Positions 1 through 5,678 of a stretch of 5,678 nt of DNA are shown here, one piece after another (within the stretch, counting starts at the first letter, position 1; the number at the start of each line of letters is the position of its first letter). This DNA is from Nitriliruptoraceae bacterium (GTDB lineage: Bacteria; Actinomycetota; Nitriliruptoria; Nitriliruptorales; Nitriliruptoraceae): assembly GCA_007120565.1 (NCBI GenBank), contig SKNK01000223.1, positions 1 through 5,678 of the forward strand. The letters run 5' to 3'. The notes below the pieces were generated by a model. It saw only the letters and a list, made by a program, of their open reading frames with translations, made no database searches and was not told where the DNA came from. The position numbers were made by a program, and so were the translations under genes.

Positions 1-452
1 CCGTCCTCGTTGCCCGTCACGATCACCCCACCGGTCCGCCCGTAGTAAGCGGATTGACCGGCGTCGTTGAGCTGTCCGGAGTTGCCGTAGAGCCGCTCGA
101 CGACGTGGGTGGCAACGCTGGACTTCTCGCCGAGCCAGATCGGGGTGAGCAGCACCAGGATGTCGGCGGCCATCACGCGGTCGAAGATCCCGGGCCAGTC
201 GTCCTGCTCCGCGCCGTGTTCGGTCATGTCGGGGTAGACGCCGGGGGCGAGGTGGTGGTCGACCGCTCGGATCTGGTCTACCTCGACACCGTTGGCGCGC
301 ATGATGGCGATCGACCGGTCGGCGAGCGCCTGCGTGTGGGATGGCTCGGGGGAGGGTTTGAGGGTGGCGTTGATGAACAACGCCCGCAGGTCGTCGTAGG
401 AGGTCGGCGCCTCGTCGCAGAGCCGTTGGTCCTGCTCGCTCAGGTCGGTCAC
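1..452 (-). CDS. Flavodoxin-family NAD(P)H:FMN-reductase-like protein, C-terminus cut by window edge
   Basis: 150 codons are visible from a GTG start; the C-terminal end lies beyond the window. The start is supported by a GAGGAG ribosome binding site (459-464) six nt upstream. The product looks like a soluble flavodoxin-fold protein of the NADPH-dependent FMN reductase type. Residues 24-43 form the first beta strand and FMN-phosphate loop (ALFINATLKPSPEPSHT, then Q and helix). Residues 97-112 (DILVLLTPIWLGEKSS) are the strand and second flavin loop, and residues 142-150 (GVIVTGNED) begin a later strand. No iron-sulfur CxxC cluster motif is visible in the part present. Family members bind FMN and reduce flavin, quinones or other electrophiles with NAD(P)H; the substrate here is unknown. 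It follows the zf-HC2 gene by 51 nt on the same strand, so it is probably co-transcribed with it and shares its redox-stress context (inference). Confidence 0.85.
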   Translation of the reverse strand, partial: MTDLSEQDQRLCDEAPTSYDDLRALFINATLKPSPEPSHTQALADRSIAIMRANGVEVDQIRAVDHHLAPGVYPDMTEHGAEQDDWPGIFDRVMAADILVLLTPIWLGEKSSVATHVVERLYGNSGQLNDAGQSAYYGRTGGVIVTGNED

Positions 453-503
453 GTGTCGCTCCTCGTCGTTGGGGACGTCCTCAGGGTCAGGGCAAGCGGG
501 ATC

Positions 504-752
504 TCAACGGGGTCGGTGCTCGGTGAGGTCGTCCACGGTGGCGACTAGCCGGTCGTAGACCGCGACCTCCAGGTCGGGTCGCAGCCGCTGGATGGCCTCG
601 ATCACGCGCGTGAGCACCTCGGCTTCGATGTCGCAGCGCGAGCAGTCCTGGAGGTGGGCCGCGACCCGTTCGGCCTCCTCTGGTGCCACCTGGCCATCCA
701 GGAACGACTGCAACGTGCGTCGTACCCGCAAACAGTCCAGGGGGTTGTTCAT
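504..752 (-). CDS. Small zf-HC2 / ZAS-type anti-sigma-factor-like protein
   Basis: 82 aa, starting at the ATG of MNNPLDCLRV. Residues 33-40 carry the H-x3-C-x2-C zinc motif (H33, C37, C40), and C7 is the expected fourth ligand near the N-terminus. This is the signature of zinc-associated anti-sigma (ZAS) domains such as RsrA of Streptomyces, which release their ECF sigma factor on disulfide stress. Between C7 and H33 lies the usual helix (RRTLQSFLDGQVAPEEAERV), and a second helical segment follows the motif. There is no transmembrane segment, so it is cytosolic. The ATG has no good ribosome binding site of its own. It overlaps by ATGA the stop of a 21-codon ORF that has one, so translational coupling is likely. 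No sigma-factor gene adjoins it in the window, unlike classical sigR-rsrA pairs. It may regulate a distant sigma factor or be a redox or zinc sensor with another partner (inference). Confidence 0.85.
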   Translation of the reverse strand: MNNPLDCLRVRRTLQSFLDGQVAPEEAERVAAHLQDCSRCDIEAEVLTRVIEAIQRLRPDLEVAVYDRLVATVDDLTEHRPR

Positions 753-814
753 CGTGGTAGCGACCCACGGCACGAGCCAGCGATCACCGTGCTGTCGTTC
801 GTCGTTCGTCGCAT
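749..814 (-). CDS. 21-codon leader ORF translationally coupled to the zf-HC2 gene
   Basis: The ORF encodes MRRTTNDSTVIAGSCRGSLP plus a final Arg, then TGA. Its ATG lies five nt after AAGGAGG (820-826, minus strand), the strongest ribosome binding site in the window. Its TGA overlaps the ATG of the zf-HC2 gene (ATGA). Seen directly: the site, the frame and the overlap. Inferred: ribosomes load here and re-initiate at the zf-HC2 gene, so the peptide may matter mainly as a translational handle. It has one Cys and matches no peptide family I recognise. A 7-bp tandem repeat lies in codons 2-7. One extra repeat unit would join this frame to the zf-HC2 frame, so a strain-specific frameshift or sequence error is the main alternative reading. 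Confidence 0.5.
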   Translation of the reverse strand: MRRTTNDSTVIAGSCRGSLPR

Positions 815-819
815 GGGCT

Positions 820-826
820 CCTCCTT
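820..826 (-). promoter_or_regulatory. Strong ribosome binding site, AAGGAGG, inside a hairpin
   Basis: AAGGAGG sits five nt before the ATG at 814. The only following start it serves directly is that of the 21-codon ORF, which is why that ORF is annotated. Five of its bases (GGAGG) can pair with CCTCC just upstream. Confidence 0.75.
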
Positions 827-835
827 GTGGGGAGG
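820..835 (-). promoter_or_regulatory. Hairpin that can mask the ribosome binding site of the zf-HC2 operon
   Basis: In the minus-strand RNA, CCTCC (835-831) can pair with GGAGG (824-820) across a CCACAA loop. Two further G-C pairs are possible beyond a 2x2 internal loop. The 3' arm is the Shine-Dalgarno sequence itself, so folding would hide it. The pairing is plain from the sequence; any regulatory role is inferred. Confidence 0.45.
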
Positions 836-849
836 TTCCGTTCACCGAA

Positions 850-864
850 GCTGGGCTCCCCAGC
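850..864 (-). repeat. Inverted repeat in the zf-HC2 operon leader
   Basis: GCTGGG and CCCAGC flank a 3-nt spacer (GAG on the minus strand), giving a 6-bp stem in the leader between the predicted transcription start and the ribosome binding site. It has no U-tract, so it is not a standard terminator. It could be an operator half-site pair or a leader hairpin. Confidence 0.4.
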
Positions 865-889
865 CGAGCCTGGGCCTCCTCCCTTTCCG

Positions 890-916
890 AACACCTCTGG
901 CGTCCAAGCTCTTCCC
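890..916 (-). promoter_or_regulatory. Candidate SigR/SigH-class promoter for the zf-HC2 operon
   Basis: On the minus strand, GGGAAG (916-911) is followed by exactly 18 nt and then GTT (892-890). The Streptomyces SigR consensus is GGGAAT-N18-GTT, so only the last base of the -35 element differs. A start roughly 5-8 nt downstream would give a leader of about 70 nt before the ATG at 814. SigR-class autoregulation of the anti-sigma gene is known in Streptomyces; its application here is inference from the motif. Confidence 0.5.
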
Positions 917-934
917 TTCGGTGCGTTCCTGGTA

Positions 935-961
935 GGGAATCCTGGGCGGCGCGAGGGTGTT
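935..961 (+). promoter_or_regulatory. Candidate SigR/SigH-class promoter for the disulfide reductase
   Basis: GGGAAT (935-940), an 18-nt spacer, then GTT (959-961) match the actinobacterial SigR/SigH consensus GGGAAT-N18-GTT exactly. A start a few nt after 961 leaves a leader of about 75 nt before the GTG at 1044, and excludes the upstream in-frame ATG at 957, which would lie ahead of the transcript. The -35 element is 18 bp from that of the opposite-facing site, so the two promoters are back to back. Confidence 0.65.
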
Positions 962-994
962 GTCCCGCCGGGAGTGGTCCTGCCCCTCCCTCCC

Positions 995-1010
995 GGGGAT
1001 GATCATCCCC
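995..1010. promoter_or_regulatory. Perfect 16-bp palindrome in the reductase 5' leader, candidate operator
   Basis: GGGGATGATCATCCCC is its own reverse complement over all 16 positions. It lies about 30 nt downstream of the predicted transcription start and 33 nt before the start codon. Dyads of this size are typical binding sites of homodimeric repressors. As RNA it would give only a 6-bp stem with a 4-nt loop and no U-tract, so a protein-binding site seems likelier than a terminator. No candidate regulator gene is in the window. Confidence 0.5.
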
Positions 1011-1033
1011 TCGCCGAGAGCCCAACGATCGGG

Positions 1034-1038
1034 AAGGA
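1034..1038 (+). promoter_or_regulatory. Ribosome binding site AAGGA fixing the GTG start of the reductase
   Basis: AAGGA lies five nt before the GTG at 1044. The codons that follow read directly into the FAD-binding strand (VAVYDLVVVGGG), as expected for the N-terminus of this family. Confidence 0.75.
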
Positions 1039-1043
1039 CCCAG

Positions 1044-2483
1044 GTGGCTGTCTACGACCTCGTCGTTGTTGGTGGAGGAACCGCCGGCCTGACCGCTGCG
1101 GTCGGTGCGGCCAGCCAGGGTGCACGGACCCTGCTGGTGGAGCGCGACCGTACCGGTGGTGACTGCCTGTGGACCGGGTGTGTGCCCTCCAAGGCGCTGC
1201 TCACCGCGGCCGAACGGGCCAACACCGTCCGGACCGCCGAGGAGCTCGGGGTGCACTCCGGTGGGGTGACCGTCGACCTCGCGGCGGTGATGGCGCACGT
1301 CAAGGAGGCGATCGCGACGATCGCTCCCCACGACTCGCCCGAGCGGCTGCGCACTGCTGGTGTCGAGGTCGTCCATGGCGCCGGACGGTTCACCGGGGGG
1401 GATCGGCTAGAGGTCGACGGGCGGACGGTGCGGTTCCGTCATGCCATGATCGCCACCGGCGCGATGCCGCTGGTGCCGCCGATCCCGGGTCTCCGGGAGA
1501 TCGAGCCGCTGACCTCCGACACGGTGTGGGAGTTGACCGAACTGCCTCGTCGTCTGGTGGTGCTCGGCGGTGGGCCGATCGGCGCGGAGCTCGGTCAGGC
1601 GTTCGGGCGGCTCGGATCGCAGGTGACGGTCGTGGAGATGGCCGACGGGTTGCTGCCGCGTGAGGAGCCCTCGGCTCGCGAGCTCGTGGAGGCTTCGCTG
1701 GCAGCCGACGGCGTCGAGGTGCGGGTCGGTACGAAGGCGGTGCGGGTCGAGCGTGATGCGGGTGCTACTCAGTTGGTCGTCGAACACGAGGGGACCGAAC
1801 ACGCGGTGCCGTTCGACGAGCTCCTCGTCGCGGTCGGTCGTCGTCCGAACGTGGAAGGGCTGGGGCTCGAGGCAGCGGGGGTCGAACTCGACGCACGCGG
1901 CGCGGTGGCGGTGGATGAGCGGCTGCGCACCAGCAACGCACGGATCTACGCCGGCGGGGACGTCACGATGCTGCTGCCCTTCACCCACACGGCAGCGGCG
2001 CACGGCGCCACGGTCGTGCAGAACGCGCTGTTCGGGTTGCGGCGCTCCGTGGACCATGAGCGGATCCCTTGGGTGACCTTCACCTCGCCGGAGGTCGCCC
2101 GGGTCGGCCTGAGCGTCACCGAGGCACGCGAGCGCTTCGGGGACCGGGCTCGCGTGCGGACGGCGAAGCACGCGCACCTCGACCGTGCGGTGGCCAGTGC
2201 CGAGCCCGATGGCTTCGCCACCCTGATCGGCGATCCGAAGGGCCGGATCGTCGGCGCGACCGTGGTCGGGCCACGCGCAGGCGAGACCATCGGCGAGGTC
2301 GTGGCCTGGATGGCGGGTGGCGCGAAGCTGTCGACCATCGTGCGCTCGACCCACGCCTATCCGACCTGGAACGAGGACCTCTCGGCCGCGTCGCTCGAGG
2401 AGCTCCAGGCCGGACTAGCTCGCTACCGGTGGGGGATCCGTGCACTGCTCTGGGTCCGGCGGATGCTCCCCTCACGGCGGTGA
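1044..2483 (+). CDS. FAD-dependent pyridine nucleotide-disulfide oxidoreductase, MerA/Lpd-like
   Basis: 479 aa, a normal length for a class I flavoprotein disulfide reductase. Residues 5-35 form the FAD Rossmann motif (DLVVVGGGTAG, ending in acidic E33). C41-LWTG-C46-VPSK is the redox-active CxxxxC disulfide. IATG (136-139) is the conserved ATG box. GGGPIG (175-180), with E198 closing the second strand, is the dinucleotide site and points to NADH rather than NADPH. The second FAD motif is IYAGGD (301-306). Residues about 345-450 form the dimerisation domain. At the usual catalytic His of HPT, the sequence reads HAYPT, giving Tyr439, while the partner Glu444 is kept. There is no N-terminal HMA metal-binding domain and no C-terminal Cys pair, so true mercuric reductase is doubtful. 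The likely role is reducing a disulfide, quinone or other electrophile in the cytosol. The SigR-like promoter and the adjoining ZAS gene favour thiol-stress induction (inference). Mycothione reductase and lipoamide dehydrogenase are less likely because of the CLWTGC site and the missing His. Confidence 0.9.
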   Translation: MAVYDLVVVGGGTAGLTAAVGAASQGARTLLVERDRTGGDCLWTGCVPSKALLTAAERANTVRTAEELGVHSGGVTVDLAAVMAHVKEAIATIAPHDSPERLRTAGVEVVHGAGRFTGGDRLEVDGRTVRFRHAMIATGAMPLVPPIPGLREIEPLTSDTVWELTELPRRLVVLGGGPIGAELGQAFGRLGSQVTVVEMADGLLPREEPSARELVEASLAADGVEVRVGTKAVRVERDAGATQLVVEHEGTEHAVPFDELLVAVGRRPNVEGLGLEAAGVELDARGAVAVDERLRTSNARIYAGGDVTMLLPFTHTAAAHGATVVQNALFGLRRSVDHERIPWVTFTSPEVARVGLSVTEARERFGDRARVRTAKHAHLDRAVASAEPDGFATLIGDPKGRIVGATVVGPRAGETIGEVVAWMAGGAKLSTIVRSTHAYPTWNEDLSAASLEELQAGLARYRWGIRALLWVRRMLPSRR

Positions 2484-2496
2484 TGCCGGGGCGGGG

Positions 2497-3092
2497 CTAC
2501 GTCAGTATCCGGACGGCGAGGCGGACCCGCTGACCGATCGTGACCAGCACCGCGGCGGCGAACCCCCACGCCAGTGCCGGCATCCAGCCCGGGACCAGGA
2601 CCATGAGGCTGTGGATCACGATGGTCTCGGTGCCCTCGGCCAACCCGCGGGGGAAGTGGAAGGTGCGCTCGTCGGGTCGCTCGATCCGGCGTGCGGTCGC
2701 CGCCGCGGACAGTGCGAGCAGCGAGCCGCCGTTGACGTAGTAGGTGAGCAGCAGCACGAGGCACGCGATGCGTGCGTCGGGGTTGCCGATCGCGCAGCCT
2801 GCGACGAAGCTGCCGTAGGCGGCGAGGTCGGCGGAGATGTCGGCCCAGCCGCCCAGGGGTGTGCCGCCACCGGTCGCGCGTGCGAGCGGGCCGTCGATGC
2901 CATCAGGTATCCGCGAGAGCAGCCAGAGGCCGAGCGCCACCCACCACAGCGCGAGGGCGGCGGCCGTCGCGGCGGCGAGCGCGAGGACGAGCCCCAACAC
3001 GGTCACCGGCAGGGGCCGTACCCCGTACCGGGCCAGTCGCCGAGCCGCCCGATCGAACAGCGGCGCGAGGGCGGCGCGTACCTCGGCGTCGA

Positions 3093-3096
<4 letters not shown>
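2497..3096 (-). CDS. CDP-alcohol phosphatidyltransferase family membrane protein, YnjF-like
   Basis: 199 aa from a GTG start that overlaps the ATPase stop (GTGA). The family signature D-x2-D-G-x2-A-R-x8-G-x3-D-x3-D is complete: D65, D68, G69, A72, R73, G82, D86, D90. These residues bind the metals and the CDP-alcohol. Hydrophobic segments at about 30-60, 92-130, 157-168 and 170-188 fit a multi-span inner-membrane protein. Enzymes of the family transfer a phospho-alcohol or phosphatidyl group between CMP and an alcohol to make phospholipid headgroups and related lipids; the acceptor here is unknown. The segment RGLAEGTETI (150-159) after the catalytic domain resembles, from memory, a GLTEGTETI stretch in E. 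coli YnjF, which also lies in an operon with an ABC transporter. An upstream extension of the frame exists, but it overlaps the ATPase gene, so the coupled GTG is preferred. A GAGGG about 7 nt upstream may serve as its ribosome binding site. Confidence 0.88.
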
Positions 3097-4231
<1,135 letters not shown>

Positions 4232-4235
<4 letters not shown>

Positions 4236-5095
4236 CGGGCGCCTCCGAGGGTCGCGAGTTGGCCTCCGCCGAGGATGCGGGCGGTGACCACCAGCAGGAC
4301 GACAGCGGGGAGACTGTGGAAGAGCGCGGTCGCGGCGGTGACCGAAGCGTCCCCGCCGGAGGCGGTCGCGAACAGCAGGATCGGGAGGGTGACCACCCGA
4401 CCACCGCCGATCACGAGCGTGAGCACGTACTGCCCCCAGGAGATCAGGAACCCGAACAGGGCGGCGACGGCCAGGCCCGGCGCCACGAGCCGAAGGGTGA
4501 CGTGCCACTGCGCCTGCCACCAACTCGCCCCCAGCGACCGTGCTTGCGACTCGAGCTCCAGTTCGGCGTTCGCGAACACCCCGGCGCTGAGCAGGGCGAC
4601 GTACGGCGTCGCCGGGATCAGGTGAGCCAGCACGACCCCGGTCATCCCACCCGCGAGCCCGAGCCGCAGGAACGCCACGTGGATGCCGATGGCGACCGCG
4701 ATCGCCGGAACCAACACGGGGGTGAGCAGCAGCAGCTCGACGACACGCTTGCCGCGGAACCGCCGGGTCCCCAGGATCCGCCCGGCTGGCACCGCCACGA
4801 CCAACGAGGTGGCCATCACCGCAACGGCGATGACCACGGTGTCACGCAGAGCGGCCCAGGTCGGCCCTGCGGGGTCGAGCACGATGGACCACCCGCGGGT
4901 GCTCCAGGTCTCCGGAAGGACCTGGGGGTAGAAGTAGCCGTCGGCGAGACTGGCCAGGATCAGCGGGAGGAACGGCAGCAGCAACAGGGCGATCATCGCG
5001 CTGACGACCACGGTTCGTGGCCATCGGTCGCGCCTACCCTCGAGCTCCGCGACCTCGACCGGCGCATCGGTGGTCGTGGCGTCGATCGCGGTCAT
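4232..5095 (-). CDS. ABC transporter permease, second membrane subunit (PotC/CysW-like topology)
   Basis: 287 aa, a typical length for a six-span importer permease. A polar N-terminus (1-27) precedes the first membrane segment (about 28-50). Further segments lie near 86-106, 118-144, 150-174, 205-230 and 253-273. The EAA coupling loop, which contacts the ATPase, is at about 180-207: ELESQARSLGASWWQAQW, followed by the L-x-L-x-x-P end. It is a diverged version in which the usual EAA reads ESQA. The ATG of MTAIDATTTD is chosen because it overlaps the stop of the preceding permease (ATGA). The reading frame extends further upstream, but only over that gene. No strong ribosome binding site precedes the start, so translation probably depends on coupling. 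The partner subunits are the adjoining permease and ATPase; the substrate is unknown. Confidence 0.92.
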
Positions 5096-5678
5096 GTCGC
5101 CGTCCGCCTGATCGCTCGCCGAGCAGCTGCCGAGCCGGCCAGCACCACGGCGATGACCAGCACGGTGATGACCACGCTGATCGCCATGGCCTCGGGCCGG
5201 GCTGTGAGATCGATGTCGGTGTACCGCTGGTGGGCGAGGACGGGCAACACCGCGGGGAAGCTCCGTCCGAGCAGCAGGGGTACCTCGAAGGTGCCGAACG
5301 TGAAGGCGAACACGATCACCGATGCCGACAGCACGCCAGGCAACAGCAGCGGCAGGAGGACGTGCCGGAGCCGCTGCCACGGCGACGCACCGAGCGTCTG
5401 GGCGGCTTCCTCGAGATCGGTGCCGCTCGCGTGCAGGATCGCCAGTGCGACGATGCCGACGAACGGCACCTCCTTCCAGACGTACTGCGCGATGACGCCG
5501 ATCGCGAAGGGGTCGAACACCATCGCCGGGAAACTGCCCGGTCCGTCGATGATCCCGGTCTGGGTCGCGACCCGCGACAACAGGCCGCTCTGACCCAGCA
5601 GGGCCAGGATCGCGACCGCGCCGATCACGTGCGGGATCGGCAGGTTGAGCTGGAACAGGGTCGTGGCGAGACGGCGAC
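5092..5678 (-). CDS. ABC transporter permease, first membrane subunit, N-terminus outside the window
   Basis: 194 codons plus stop are visible, and the frame stays open to the right edge, so the beginning of the gene is missing. A GTG at 5628 lies mid-protein, because the residues upstream of it (LATTLFQLNLPIPHV) continue a normal permease sequence. The EAA loop is textbook (EEAAQTLGASPWQRLRHV, then LLP) at about 5412-5373 and docks on the ATPase. Hydrophobic segments lie on both sides of it, and a basic tail (ARRAIRRTAT) ends the protein on the cytoplasmic side. This is a binding-protein-dependent importer permease of the PotB/thiamine/iron-like group. It pairs with the next gene's product to form the channel. 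A solute-binding protein gene is expected further upstream, beyond the window (inference). Confidence 0.92.
   Translation of the reverse strand, partial: RRLATTLFQLNLPIPHVIGAVAILALLGQSGLLSRVATQTGIIDGPGSFPAMVFDPFAIGVIAQYVWKEVPFVGIVALAILHASGTDLEEAAQTLGASPWQRLRHVLLPLLLPGVLSASVIVFAFTFGTFEVPLLLGRSFPAVLPVLAHQRYTDIDLTARPEAMAISVVITVLVIAVVLAGSAAARRAIRRTAT

Noticed and set aside
54..548. Plus-strand 164-codon frame at the left edge
   Set aside because: Antisense to the flavoprotein gene, which has a clear flavin-loop sequence. The translation is Val/Gly/Asp-rich with no recognisable domain.
995..1010. Intrinsic terminator or attenuator at the 16-bp palindrome
   Set aside because: The RNA stem would be only 6 bp with a 4-nt loop, and it is followed by TCGCCGAG rather than a U-tract.
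957..1043. Earlier in-frame ATG for the disulfide reductase, adding 29 residues
   Set aside because: It sits at the predicted -10 element, lacks a ribosome binding site, and would place a non-conserved extension before the FAD strand. The GTG at 1044 has AAGGA five nt upstream.
753..1376. Long N-terminal extension of the zf-HC2 frame
   Set aside because: It would run through the divergent promoter region and into the reductase gene on the opposite strand. The extension is low-complexity, while the ZAS domain begins right at the ATG at 752.
1044..2483. Calling the reductase a mercuric reductase (merA)
   Set aside because: It has the CxxxxC site and the Tyr substitution, but no HMA domain, no C-terminal vicinal cysteines and no mer genes nearby. 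Only the wider family is claimed.
4259..5593. Long plus-strand open frame opposite the two permeases
   Set aside because: Shadow of the permease genes: hydrophilic, compositionally skewed, with no motif and no plausible ribosome binding site context.
5092..5628. Treating the GTG at 5628 as the true start of the first permease
   Set aside because: In-frame permease-like sequence continues upstream to the window edge, and no ribosome binding site precedes the GTG. The gene is partial.

Overview
The window is very GC-rich with a strong third-position GC bias, uses GTG starts freely, and carries two GGGAA(T/G)-N18-GTT promoter-like sites next to a zinc-binding anti-sigma-like gene. Together these suggest a free-living actinobacterium; the exact lineage cannot be read from the sequence. 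No rRNA, tRNA, CRISPR array or mobile element was seen.

Left part (1-814, minus strand): a short operon-like series. A 21-codon ORF with a near-perfect ribosome binding site is coupled by an ATGA overlap to an 82-aa zf-HC2/ZAS (anti-sigma-type) protein. After 51 nt comes a flavodoxin-fold NAD(P)H:FMN-reductase-like protein, which runs off the left edge.

Middle (815-2483): a 229-bp divergent control region, then on the plus strand a 479-aa FAD-dependent pyridine-nucleotide-disulfide reductase of the MerA/Lpd-like type. The control region holds two back-to-back sites resembling promoters of the SigR/SigH (thiol-oxidative stress) class, one facing each way. It also holds a perfect 16-bp palindrome in the reductase leader and two short hairpins in the opposite leader, one of which covers the ribosome binding site. 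The arrangement suggests a small thiol/redox-stress module whose two arms are switched on together.

Right part (2497-5678, minus strand): a tightly overlapping ABC-importer operon, read from right to left: permease (5' part beyond the window), second permease, ATPase with a TOBE-type C-terminus, and a CDP-alcohol phosphatidyltransferase. All three junctions are 4-nt stop/start overlaps (ATGA, ATGA, GTGA), so the lipid-type enzyme appears to be made together with the transporter. The gene content recalls the uncharacterised E. coli ynjBCD-ynjF cluster, without the rhodanese gene found there. The substrate cannot be inferred, and a solute-binding protein gene probably lies just past the right edge. 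The reductase and the phosphatidyltransferase genes converge with only 13 nt between their stop codons.
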